Positions 37,409 through 45,142 of a stretch of 64,000 bases of DNA are shown here, piece by piece. The DNA is taken from NCBI RefSeq assembly GCF_016758255.1, contig NZ_QYAD01000001.1, positions 434,001 to 498,000 on the forward strand, in the 5' to 3' direction. The position numbers and the translations under genes are program-made. The number at the start of each line of letters is the position of its first letter. Position 1 is the first letter of the stretch. This DNA comes from Leucobacter chromiireducens subsp. chromiireducens (GTDB lineage: Bacteria; Actinomycetota; Actinomycetes; Actinomycetales; Microbacteriaceae). Under the pieces are notes generated by a model that saw nothing but the letters and a program-made list of their open reading frames with translations, searched no databases and was not told where the DNA came from.

Positions 37409-37440
37409 TGCGGCCGCCCGCGCTGTGGCGGGCGGCCGCA
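37409..37440 (-). terminator. Intercistronic hairpin between permease and mtnK
   Basis: Arms 37409-37421 and 37428-37440 pair over 13 bp (all but the end pairs G-C) around a 6-base loop, just after the permease stop. It may attenuate mtnK or protect the upstream message. Confidence 0.65.
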
Positions 37441-37443
37441 CGG

Positions 37444-38487
37444 TCACGTGGCCGGCGTGTACCGGGCCTTCTTCCGTGACAGGGTGAAGGAGAAGAGGAG
37501 CGCGATGATCACGACGAGGCCCTTGGCGGTGTCCTGGTAGTAGTACTCGAAGCCCATCATCGTCATGCCGGTGAGCACGATGACCACGAGCACCGCGCCG
37601 AGGAGGGTGCCCCACGCGTTGGGCTTGTTCAGGCCGAGTACGGAGGTGCCCACCAGCGCGACAGCAACGGCTTCAAGCAGGCTCGAGGCGCCCGCGTTCA
37701 CGTCGCCCTGACCGATCCGTGCAACAAGGATGATGCCCGCGACGGAAGCGAACACCGAGGAGACGACGTACGCGGCGCCGCGGTGGAAGCCCACGCGAAT
37801 ACCTGAGAGGCGAGCGGCCTCCGGGTTCGCGCCGATTGCGTAGAGGATACGACCCCAGGACGTCTTCGTGAGGATGAACCAGCACGCGGTGACGAGCACG
37901 AGCATGACGATCACCGGGATGGGAACCGGGCCGACGGTGCCACGGTCGATCAGCAGGAACGCAGGATCGAACTTGCCGGGGGCGGCAGTGCCATTGGGGA
38001 GCGTCATGCCAGAGGACACCGACTGGCCGGATACCGGGATCATCTTTGCGCCCTGGATCACGAACATCATGCCCAGCGTGGCGAGCAGATCGGGAATCTT
38101 GCAGACCACGATAAGGAATGCGTTCAACAACCCGACGAGCACACCGGCGACGAGCACGAACGTGATGGCCATGCCCGCGGTGAGGTTGTAGAACACCATT
38201 GTCATGGCGGCGAGCTGCACGCTGAGGCCGGCGACCGAGCCGATCGACAGATCGAGGCCGCCAACAATCATGCTGAACATGACGCCGAGGCCGAGGATCG
38301 CCGTCACCGACGCGAACTTCAGCATCGAGAACATCGAGTTGGTTGTTGCGAACGCGGGTTCAGTGATCGCAAAGAACACGAACGCGATGACGGTCACGGC
38401 GATGAAGCCGTACTTCACGATGATGTCGCGCGCGCGGTCGGCGCCCGAGATCCGCACCGGGGCGGGAATTGCTGATGTGTCGGCCAT
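37444..38487 (-). CDS. Ribose-type ABC transporter permease (predicted methylthioribose/deoxyribose uptake)
   Basis: RbsC-like permease of 347 residues with about nine membrane segments. LGLGVMFSMIVGGLDLSIGSVAGLS and FHRGAAYVVSSVFASVAGIILVARIGQGDVNAG are family hallmarks, as is ALVGTSVLGLNKPNAWGTLLGA. Begins one base after the ATPase stop. Its position between mtnA and mtnK implies that the transported sugar enters at the kinase step. Confidence 0.92.
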   Translation of the reverse strand: MADTSAIPAPVRISGADRARDIIVKYGFIAVTVIAFVFFAITEPAFATTNSMFSMLKFASVTAILGLGVMFSMIVGGLDLSIGSVAGLSVQLAAMTMVFYNLTAGMAITFVLVAGVLVGLLNAFLIVVCKIPDLLATLGMMFVIQGAKMIPVSGQSVSSGMTLPNGTAAPGKFDPAFLLIDRGTVGPVPIPVIVMLVLVTACWFILTKTSWGRILYAIGANPEAARLSGIRVGFHRGAAYVVSSVFASVAGIILVARIGQGDVNAGASSLLEAVAVALVGTSVLGLNKPNAWGTLLGAVLVVIVLTGMTMMGFEYYYQDTAKGLVVIIALLFSFTLSRKKARYTPAT

Positions 38488-38488
38488 C

Positions 38489-40015
38489 TCAGGCCACCTC
38501 CGTCATGCTCTGGATGATCTGTTCATTGCTGATGTCTGCGGCGCGTGCGTCGAGCGTGATGCGGCCCTCGACCATCACGACAATGCGGTCGGCCATCTCT
38601 CGGACCTCGTCGACGTCGCTGCAGATCATTACGACAGCTGAGCCGTCTGCGGCCTGCTCGCGAGCGCGCTGTGAGATGACCCGCCTCGCGCCGATATCCA
38701 CGCCGCGGAAGGGTTCATCGAGAAGGAGGAGCCGCGGCGCGCGCTGCATCCAGCGCGCAACCATGACCTTCTGCTGATTGCCGCCGGAGAGCGCATCGAC
38801 GGACTGCTCGGGCCCCGTGGTGACCACGGAGAAGCGATCGATCGCCGCTGCGCCAGAGGTGCGTTCCTTGCCCGGGGCGAGGATTCCGCCGCGGACGAAG
38901 TCGCTGAGGAAGGGGAGCGAGAGGGTGCGCATGACCGACCAGCCGGGCAGCATGCCCTGCGCCGCGCGGTCTTCGGGCACGAGGTACACGCCGTGTGAGA
39001 TCGCTGCCTTGGGTGACTTCGGGGCGAAGGGCCGATCGCCGAGCGACATCTCGCCACTCGTGAGCTTGCGTGCACCGAACACTGTTTCCGCTAGCTCAGT
39101 CTTTCCCGCGCCGATGAGCCCGATGATGCCGGTCACCTCGCCTGCGGCGATGTCGATGTCGATGGGGGCGCTTTCGGGGAAGACTCGGTGCCCGCGAACG
39201 GACAGCACGGTCTCGCCACCGTGAAGTTCTTCGAGCTCTGCAGCGTCGGCGAGCACGCCCTCGCCGAGCATTGAGCGGACCGCGGCCTGCAGATCGAAGG
39301 GGAGCTGCTGCGCATTGACGATGCGGCCATCGCGCAGGACCGCAAGCCGGTCGGCCAGCGCGTTGATCTCGCTCAAACGATGGGACACGTAGAGAATTGC
39401 GACGCCACGGTCGCGCAACTTCGTCACGAGCGCGAAGAGACGTTCGGCCTCGTTTTGGGACAGGGTCGAGGTCGGCTCGTCGAGGATGAGGACCTGCGGT
39501 GTCGTAGACAGTGCACGCGCAAGCAGGAGCATCTGGCAATCCGCGATCCCAAGCTCGTGCACATCCTGGCGGAGGAAGGCGTCGTCCCACTCAAGATCGA
39601 GGGTGGCTGCGATCTCTCGCGCGCGCGGAAGGAGCGAGCGGAGAGATGCGATCGAGCGCACCTCTTTGAGTGCGATCTCCTCGAAGAGGAGGTTTTCGGC
39701 GACGCTCAGGCCGGGCACGATCGCGTCATCGATGCGCTGATGAACGGTGCGAACGCCGGCGCGCGCAGCTGACATGGGGGTGTCGAAGTCAACCGGTTCG
39801 GTGCCGAGCAGCAGCTCGCCCGCGGTCTGCTGGTGCACACCGGCGAGGATCTTGATGAGCGTCGACTTGCCGGCGCCATTCGCGCCGAGCAGCGCGGTGA
39901 CGGTGCCGGGAACAAGCTCGAGGTCAACGCCCTTCAGTACGCGGTTCGCGCCGAAGTTTTTCGTCAACCCGACGAGGCGCAGGGCAGCTGCCGGTGCGGA
40001 TTCCGTCGAATGCAT
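38489..40015 (-). CDS. Ribose-type ABC transporter ATP-binding protein (two ATPase domains)
   Basis: RbsA-like, 508 residues, both halves ATPase. First half: Walker A GANGAGKSTLIKIL, MLLLARALSTTPQVLILDEPTSTLS; second half: GLIGAGKTELAETVFG, LSGGNQQKVMVARWMQ, LLLDEPFRGVDIGARR. The degenerate signature in the first half and the altered second Walker A (GAGKTE) are usual for this family. ATG 40015. It drives the adjacent permease. Confidence 0.94.
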   Translation of the reverse strand: MHSTESAPAAALRLVGLTKNFGANRVLKGVDLELVPGTVTALLGANGAGKSTLIKILAGVHQQTAGELLLGTEPVDFDTPMSAARAGVRTVHQRIDDAIVPGLSVAENLLFEEIALKEVRSIASLRSLLPRAREIAATLDLEWDDAFLRQDVHELGIADCQMLLLARALSTTPQVLILDEPTSTLSQNEAERLFALVTKLRDRGVAILYVSHRLSEINALADRLAVLRDGRIVNAQQLPFDLQAAVRSMLGEGVLADAAELEELHGGETVLSVRGHRVFPESAPIDIDIAAGEVTGIIGLIGAGKTELAETVFGARKLTSGEMSLGDRPFAPKSPKAAISHGVYLVPEDRAAQGMLPGWSVMRTLSLPFLSDFVRGGILAPGKERTSGAAAIDRFSVVTTGPEQSVDALSGGNQQKVMVARWMQRAPRLLLLDEPFRGVDIGARRVISQRAREQAADGSAVVMICSDVDEVREMADRIVVMVEGRITLDARAADISNEQIIQSMTEVA

Positions 40016-40038
40016 GGGAACAACAACTCCTTGAGGAG

Positions 40039-40073
40039 GTGTGGGTGCCGGGCGGTCTGCCCGGCACCCACAC
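40039..40073 (-). terminator. Intercistronic hairpin between binding protein and ATPase
   Basis: Arms 40039-40053 and 40059-40073 pair over 15 bp with a 5-base loop. Hairpins at this place in ABC operons commonly raise the amount of binding protein relative to the membrane parts. Confidence 0.7.
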
Positions 40074-40079
40074 GGGGAA

Positions 40080-41177
40080 TTAGAAGGAGACGACCGGGAT
40101 CCAGTCGGCGCTCGACACCTCGGAGATGTTGAGCGAGGGTTCGGCCGCGCGCAGATCGTCCATGTTCTTGATGTCGTTCTTGCGCAGCATCTCCTGCGTC
40201 ACGAGGATGGGCGGGAAGTCCACGGTGTCCTCGGTGAGCTCGCCGGCCATCTTGAGCGCCAGCGTGCGCATCACTGCCGCGCCGATCGCGTTCGGATCGG
40301 TTGCGCCGGTGGCGACCCAGCGGCTGCCCTCAGCCGTCATCAGCTCGATGTCTGCAGTGGAGATGTCGGCGCCGTACACGAGGATGTCCTCGGTACCGGG
40401 AACCTGGTCGAGGCCCGTCAGCGTGCCCTTCGCGAACTCGTCATAGGGGGAGTAGATCGCCTTGACGCCGGAGTTCGCCTGCACAGCGGCGGTGATCATC
40501 GGTGCAGAGTCGGTGGCAGTGGAGTTCGTGAAGTTGCCGGTCTTGAACTTCTGGTCCCAGCCCTGCTTCGTGAGGTACTCCTGCCAGACCACGTCACGGC
40601 GGTCGAGCGGTGCGATGCCGTCGTAGTTGACGTAGCCGACTTCAGCGTTCTTCCCGATATCGGACGCCATCTGATCGAGCACGAGCGAGGCCATGAGCGC
40701 GTCAGACTGCTGGGTCTGCACCGCCTCCGGCGCGCACTGCTGGATCTCGACGTCGTAGATCGCGACGACGATGCCCTTGTCGAGCGCCTGGTTCACGCCC
40801 TCGCAGAGGGTGTCGGGCAGTCCGTGGCGAATGATGATGCCATCGACACCCGAGGCGATCGCCTGGTCGAGCTGGGTCGCCTGCGTCGCGTTGTCGCCCT
40901 GCGCATCGAACACGGAGAGATCGACGCCGAGGGCGTCTGCCTGCTGGCGGGTTCCGTTGAGGTACTGCTGGAAGTAGTCGCCCTGTCCTGACTGCTGGAC
41001 AATCGCGATCTTGACGCCGTCGGCGTCGAAGGGCGCGGGTGCCGTGCCGGTGGCCTCAGCGACCTTCCCCGAGTCGGAGGAACTCCCCGAGCTTGCGGGG
41101 GCTCCCTGCGTGCAGCCGGCGAGGCCGAGGGTGAGGATGGCCGCGGCGCTGAGCGCTGCGGTGGTGATCTTACGCAT
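40080..41177 (-). CDS. Sugar-binding lipoprotein of the ribose type
   Basis: 365 residues, periplasmic-binding-protein-like type 1 fold. Lipoprotein signal MRKITTAALSAAAILTLGLAGC, with lipidation at Cys22, then a Ser-rich linker. Sugar-binding features: VKIAIVQQSGQGDYFQQYLNGTRQQADALG, DQAIASGVDGIIIRHGLPD and YSPYDEFAKG. The GAAAGGAAC site lies before ATG 41177. The genes around it make 5-methylthioribose or 5-deoxyribose the likely ligand instead of ribose. Confidence 0.92.
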   Translation of the reverse strand: MRKITTAALSAAAILTLGLAGCTQGAPASSGSSSDSGKVAEATGTAPAPFDADGVKIAIVQQSGQGDYFQQYLNGTRQQADALGVDLSVFDAQGDNATQATQLDQAIASGVDGIIIRHGLPDTLCEGVNQALDKGIVVAIYDVEIQQCAPEAVQTQQSDALMASLVLDQMASDIGKNAEVGYVNYDGIAPLDRRDVVWQEYLTKQGWDQKFKTGNFTNSTATDSAPMITAAVQANSGVKAIYSPYDEFAKGTLTGLDQVPGTEDILVYGADISTADIELMTAEGSRWVATGATDPNAIGAAVMRTLALKMAGELTEDTVDFPPILVTQEMLRKNDIKNMDDLRAAEPSLNISEVSSADWIPVVSF

Positions 41178-41224
41178 CGTTGCGTTCCTTTCGTGAGGGT
41201 GCTGCGGGTGGGTGCGCGGGAAGA

Positions 41225-42253
41225 TTAGCCGCCGAAGAGCGGCTGCGCGGTGGCGGCGGGCTCGACGACGCCGCGCTCGGTGACGATTGCGGAGATGATG
41301 TCGTGAGGGGTCACATCGAAGGCGGGGTTGAACGCGCGCACGCCCGGCGTTGCGACCTGTGCGCCGCCAAAAGCAAGCACCTCTTCGTCGCCCCGCTCCT
41401 CGATCTCGATCTCGTCACCGGTGGCCGTGGCCTCGTCGACGGTCGAGTACGGTGCGGCGACCACGAACGGGATGCCCTTGCGCGCGCACGCGAGTGCCAG
41501 CGCGACCGATCCAACCTTGTTTGCGGTATCGCCATTCGCGGTGATGCGATCCGCGCCGATCACGGCGAAGTCCACCAGGCCGCGCAGGATCGTGCTCGAC
41601 GCGGCACCGTCGACCTCAACGAGGTGGGGGATGCCGTCTTGCTGCAGCTCCCAGCTCGTGAGGCGGGTGCCCTGCAGCAGCGGACGAGTTTCATCGACGT
41701 AGACGAGCTCAAGCTTGCCGCGCTCGTGGAGCTCGTGCAGAATCCCGTAGGCCGTGCCCCACGCCGTCGTTGCGAGCGCGCCCGTGTTGCAGTGCGTCAC
41801 CGCTCGGAGCGGGCGATCGCCCACGCGAGCAAGCAACCAATCGGCGCCCAGGCGAGAAAGCTCGCGGTTCGCGGCCTCATCCTCGGCTGCAATGGCCCGT
41901 GCCTCGGTGAGGCAGCGATCAAAGCCTTCCGCGCGGAACTCAGCGACCCGATTCGCGCCCCATGCGAGGTTCACCGCGGTCGGACGTGCGTCTGCGATCG
42001 CGGTGATTGCGGCGCTGAGCTGCTCCTCGCTCCAGTTCTCGCGCGCAGCCTCGTGGAGCGCGAGCGCGACGCCGTAGCCGCCCGCGGCGCCAAGCGCAGG
42101 AGCGCCGCGCACTGCCAGACGCTGGATCGCGTCGATCAAGAGATCGACATTGGTGACCTCGAGGAACACCTCTTCGGCGGGAAGCCGCGTCTGATCGATC
42201 AGGCGAATGTGTGAGTCAGCTGCGGCATCAATCCACTCGATTGCGCGAACCAT
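41225..42253 (-). CDS. mtnA: 5-methylthioribose-1-phosphate isomerase
   Basis: Converts 5-methylthioribose 1-phosphate to the ribulose 1-phosphate form; also acts on 5-deoxyribose 1-phosphate in known shunts. 342 residues: LIDQTRLPAEEVFLEV, IQRLAVRGAPALGAAGGYGVALA, catalytic Cys in AVTHCNTGALATTAWGTAYG and catalytic Asp in VIGADRITANGDTANKVG. First gene of the operon, downstream of a palindromic operator. Confidence 0.96.
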   Translation of the reverse strand: MVRAIEWIDAAADSHIRLIDQTRLPAEEVFLEVTNVDLLIDAIQRLAVRGAPALGAAGGYGVALALHEAARENWSEEQLSAAITAIADARPTAVNLAWGANRVAEFRAEGFDRCLTEARAIAAEDEAANRELSRLGADWLLARVGDRPLRAVTHCNTGALATTAWGTAYGILHELHERGKLELVYVDETRPLLQGTRLTSWELQQDGIPHLVEVDGAASSTILRGLVDFAVIGADRITANGDTANKVGSVALALACARKGIPFVVAAPYSTVDEATATGDEIEIEERGDEEVLAFGGAQVATPGVRAFNPAFDVTPHDIISAIVTERGVVEPAATAQPLFGG

Positions 42254-42311
42254 GGTGATGGCGATCCTTTCGACGGCGTTGTCAGTGCGCAGAGCGCGGA
42301 CTATCGCGAGA

Positions 42312-42341
42312 AACGTATTCGGTTGACTGACAACTTGTCAA
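42312..42341 (-). promoter_or_regulatory. mtnA promoter with palindromic operator
   Basis: On the - strand TTGACA (42341-42336) and TACGTT (42317-42312), 18 bases apart, form a good promoter. The -35 box is part of the perfect palindrome TGACAACTTGTCA (42328-42340), a plausible GntR operator. The 7-mer TGACAAC recurs at the aldolase promoter. I see no SAM riboswitch. Confidence 0.65.
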
Positions 42342-42431
42342 GTGAGGTCACATAAATGAGCTTTGACGCATGACCTAGACTTGGGGACACTGGAATCCGG
42401 GCGCGACCGCCCACGGGCAATGGAGGCGTGC

Positions 42432-43148
42432 ATGGCAAAGCCAGGATCGAGGGTGGCGCTCGTCGCGGATGGACTGCGTGCGGCGATTCGCTCGGAGGAG
42501 TTCAGCGAGGGTGAACGCCTGCCGACAGAAGCCCAGCTCGCAGAGCGTTTTGGGGTCTCGCGACCGACCGTGAGGGCCGCGCTGCGCGAGCTCGAAACGG
42601 TGGCGCTCGTGCGCACCCAGCACGGCGTCGGCTCGTTTGTGGCCGAGCGCCCCGCGGTCACCGCGGGGCTCGAGCGGCTGGATTCCATCACCGAGTCGAT
42701 CCGAAGCACCGGGCGTGAACCGGGCATGATCTACCGTGGCAGGGTGATTCGACCTCTGCTCCCCGATGAAGCTGAAAAGCTGGAGCTTTCGGGCGATGCG
42801 CACGCGCTTGAGCTTCGCCGAACCATCCTCGCCGACGGTGAGGTCGTGGCGTACTCGTACGATCTCATGCCGATCGGCGTCTTCCCCGAGGGGGAGGATC
42901 CCGAGTCGGTGCAGGGCTCGCTGTTCGCGTACCTTCGCGAGGTGCGAGACATGCATCCACACTACGGCGTTGCAGAGGTGCACGCGGTGCAGTCCGACCG
43001 CATCGGCTGGGACGCGCCTGTGGGCAAGCCTGCGCTCTACGTGCTGCTCGATCAGGTGCATTTCGATCGCTCGGCGCGGGCGTTGCTCTACTCGCGCACG
43101 TACTTCCTTGAGGGACGCTACGCGTTCACGATCCGCAGGGCCGGGTGA
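42432..43148 (+). CDS. GntR-family regulator with UTRA domain
   Basis: 238 residues, HutC/GntR type. The winged helix reads VADGLRAAIRSEEFSEGERLPTEAQLAERFGVSRPTVRAALRELETVALVRTQHGVGSFV; the UTRA effector domain follows (LELRRTILADGEVVAYSYDLMPIGVFP, SRTYFLEGRYAFTIRRAG). UTRA domains usually bind sugar phosphates or similar. ATG 42432 has GGAGG five bases upstream. Divergent from mtnA and directly before the aldolase gene, so it most likely represses both until a methylthioribose or deoxyribose derivative appears. Confidence 0.9.
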   Translation: MAKPGSRVALVADGLRAAIRSEEFSEGERLPTEAQLAERFGVSRPTVRAALRELETVALVRTQHGVGSFVAERPAVTAGLERLDSITESIRSTGREPGMIYRGRVIRPLLPDEAEKLELSGDAHALELRRTILADGEVVAYSYDLMPIGVFPEGEDPESVQGSLFAYLREVRDMHPHYGVAEVHAVQSDRIGWDAPVGKPALYVLLDQVHFDRSARALLYSRTYFLEGRYAFTIRRAG

Positions 43149-43176
43149 GGAACGCGCCTACTCCGTAGCTCTCGAG

Positions 43177-43210
43177 GTTGTTTGACAACGTGCGATGACG
43201 GAGTAACAAT
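43177..43210 (+). promoter_or_regulatory. Aldolase promoter with GntR-type operator
   Basis: TTGACA (43182-43187) and AACAAT (43205-43210), 17 bases apart, are the best -35/-10 pair in the window. GTTGTTTGACAAC (43177-43189), an inverted repeat that shares TGACAAC with the mtnA operator, covers the -35 box. Confidence 0.65.
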
Positions 43211-43293
43211 ATTGAGGCCGCATGGAGCATGCGGCTGTCGCGTGAGTCGCGCCGCCGCACTCCCCGCGAGCGCTCACTGGAAGGTCGTAGTTC

Positions 43294-43926
43294 ATGTTGA
43301 ATACCCAGGAGGGCGCCGCCGCTGCGCTCGAGCTCTCGAAGATCGGTGCGGACGCGGTGGGCCGCGGCCTCGTGCTCGCGAGCGGCGGAAACCTGTCCGC
43401 GCGCCTCGACAGCGAGCACTTCATCATCACCGGCTCCGGCACCTGGCTTGACCGCCTGCGCCCCGGTGACTTCACCGTGATGCACCTGGACGGCACCGTC
43501 GTGTCTGGCAACCCCAAACCGTCGAGTGAGTGGAAGCTGCACCAGCGCTCGTATGAGGCGCGGGCTGACGTGAATGCGGTGATCCACCTGCACCCGCAGC
43601 ACGCGGTGCTGCTTGCGACGCTGGGGATCGATATCCGCCTGCTGACGCTCGATCACGCCTTCTACGTGAAGTCGATCGGCGTGACGCCGTTCTACCCGAA
43701 CGGCTCGGACGAGCTCGCCGATACGGCCGCGGCGGAGCTGGCCGAGCACGACTGTGTGGTGATGCGTCACCACGGGTGCACCGCGGTAGGCGACACCATC
43801 GAGATGACCTATCGCCGCGCCCTGAATCTTGAGGATGCTGCAAAGGCGACGGTACTTGCGCGGCAGCTCGGCGATACCGAGACCACGTTCCCGGACGAAC
43901 ACTTCCCGAACTTGCATCACGCGTAG
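43294..43926 (+). CDS. Class II aldolase, FucA/Ald2-like
   Basis: 210 residues of the class II aldolase/adducin superfamily. GGNLSARL and ITGSGTWLDRLRPGDF bind phosphate; the catalytic Glu is in KPSSEWKLH, and the metal His are in VIHLHPQH and MRHHG. The SSEW motif and length match fuculose-phosphate aldolase and the Ald2/DrdA group rather than methylthioribulose-phosphate dehydratase (MtnB). With mtnK and mtnA it would split 5-methylthioribulose or 5-deoxyribulose 1-phosphate to DHAP plus an aldehyde. ATG 43294. The choice of aldolase over dehydratase rests on motifs only. Confidence 0.85.
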   Translation: MLNTQEGAAAALELSKIGADAVGRGLVLASGGNLSARLDSEHFIITGSGTWLDRLRPGDFTVMHLDGTVVSGNPKPSSEWKLHQRSYEARADVNAVIHLHPQHAVLLATLGIDIRLLTLDHAFYVKSIGVTPFYPNGSDELADTAAAELAEHDCVVMRHHGCTAVGDTIEMTYRRALNLEDAAKATVLARQLGDTETTFPDEHFPNLHHA

Positions 43927-43952
43927 GCTCCAGCGGTGCGCGTTCGCTCAGC

Positions 43953-43994
43953 GCCCCGGAAATCGTGCAATCGCCGCGGTTTCCGGGGCTTTTT
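43953..43994 (+). terminator. Rho-independent terminator after the aldolase gene
   Basis: GCCCCGGAAA (43953-43962) pairs with TTTCCGGGGC (43980-43989), followed by TTTTT (43990-43994). Confidence 0.85.
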
Positions 43995-44004
43995 CGTATC
44001 CAAC

Positions 44005-44041
44005 TTGAACATCTGATGAATGTAAGCATAGGCTGAGTAGT
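44005..44041 (+). promoter_or_regulatory. Promoter of the iron-chelate operon with possible DtxR/IdeR box
   Basis: TTGAAC (44005-44010) and TAGGCT (44029-44034) are 18 bases apart. TAAGCATAGGCTGAGTAGT (44023-44041) resembles the DtxR/IdeR iron box (about 10 of 19 positions) and overlaps the -10 box. The match is weak on its right side. Confidence 0.4.
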
Positions 44042-44143
44042 GAAGTTGCTCACCGCGTCGTTCCGGCCGGAGAGCAGCGAACGCGCTGCTGCGATGCTCT
44101 CGCAGGAGCGCGTTTCCATGTCCGTTCAACTGAAGGATTCGAC

Positions 44144-45142
44144 GTGTCACTTCGTTCCACCCGCACCCCCGCGGCTGCCGCCCTCGCAGTCGGCGCCGCG
44201 CTGCTCTTCTCCGCCTGCTCGACGGGCGCGCCCGCCGCGGAATCCGATGCTCCGAAGGCCTCGGGCACGGTGACCATCACCGACAACCACGGCGAAGTTG
44301 AGGTGCCGGTCAACCCGAAGACCGTCGTCGCGCTCGACAACCACGTCTTCTCCACGCTTGATGCGTGGGACATCGAGCTTGCCGCGGCGCCCAAGGGGAT
44401 CATGGGAACGGTGTGGCCGAAGTACCTTGATGAGTCTGTCGCCGACGTGGGATCGCACCGCGAGCCCAACCTCGAGACCATCATCGCGGCGGACCCCGAC
44501 CTCATCATCGCCGGCTACCGCTTTGGCGACTCGTACGACGAGATCAAGAAGCAGAACCCGAACGCTGCGGTCATCGACATTGCCCCGCGCGAGGGCGAGG
44601 ACCTGATGAGCGAGCTGAAGCGCGAGAGCGACATCCTCGGCCAGATCTTCGACAAGAAGAACGAGGCCAAGGAGCTGAACGACAAGCTCGACAGCGCGAT
44701 CGCTGATGCGAAGGGCGCATACAACGGCACTGATACGGTGATGGCTGTGAACACCTCGGGCGGCAAGATCGGCTACCTCGCTCCCGGCGTCGGCCGTTCG
44801 GTCGGTCCGGTGTTCGGCGCGCTTGACCTGAAGCCCGCGCTCGAGGTGGAGGGTGCCACGAGCGACCACCAGGGTGATGACATCTCCGTGGAGGCAATCG
44901 CGGCGTCGAACCCGCAGTGGATCATCGCGCTCGATCGCGATGCGGCATTCGCCCCGGAGGATCGTGAGGAGGGCTCGCTGCCCGCTGCCGAGCTGATCGC
45001 TGAGTCGGAGGCGCTGAAGAACGTCCCCGCAGTGAAGGACGGCAACCTCATCTACCTCGATGCGAACTTCTACCTCACTGAGGACATCCAGGCCTACACC
45101 GACCTCTTTGAGAACATCAAGGATGCCTTCGCAGCAGCATGA
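44144..45142 (+). CDS. Iron-siderophore substrate-binding lipoprotein, FatB/YclQ-like
   Basis: 332 residues, helical-backbone binding protein of the iron-siderophore class. Lipoprotein signal RTPAAAALAVGAALLFSACS. Then GTVTITDNHGEVEVPVNPKTVVALDNHVFSTLDAW, DVGSHREPNLETIIAADPDLIIAGYRFGDSYDEI and IGYLAPGVGRSVGPVFGALDLKPAL, all of the FatB/YclQ/CeuE group that bind catecholate or mixed siderophores such as petrobactin and vibriobactin-like chelates. GTG 44144 is taken as start. The stop overlaps the permease start (ATGA). Confidence 0.88.
   Translation: MSLRSTRTPAAAALAVGAALLFSACSTGAPAAESDAPKASGTVTITDNHGEVEVPVNPKTVVALDNHVFSTLDAWDIELAAAPKGIMGTVWPKYLDESVADVGSHREPNLETIIAADPDLIIAGYRFGDSYDEIKKQNPNAAVIDIAPREGEDLMSELKRESDILGQIFDKKNEAKELNDKLDSAIADAKGAYNGTDTVMAVNTSGGKIGYLAPGVGRSVGPVFGALDLKPALEVEGATSDHQGDDISVEAIAASNPQWIIALDRDAAFAPEDREEGSLPAAELIAESEALKNVPAVKDGNLIYLDANFYLTEDIQAYTDLFENIKDAFAAA

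Noticed and set aside
42254..42431. Possible SAM or methionine-related riboswitch before mtnA
   Set aside because: The 178 bases show a normal promoter with a palindromic operator and no conserved riboswitch core.
43294..43926. Calling the aldolase-like gene mtnB
   Set aside because: The KPSSEW motif, HLHP site and length fit FucA/Ald2 better, and no other genes of the dehydratase branch are present.
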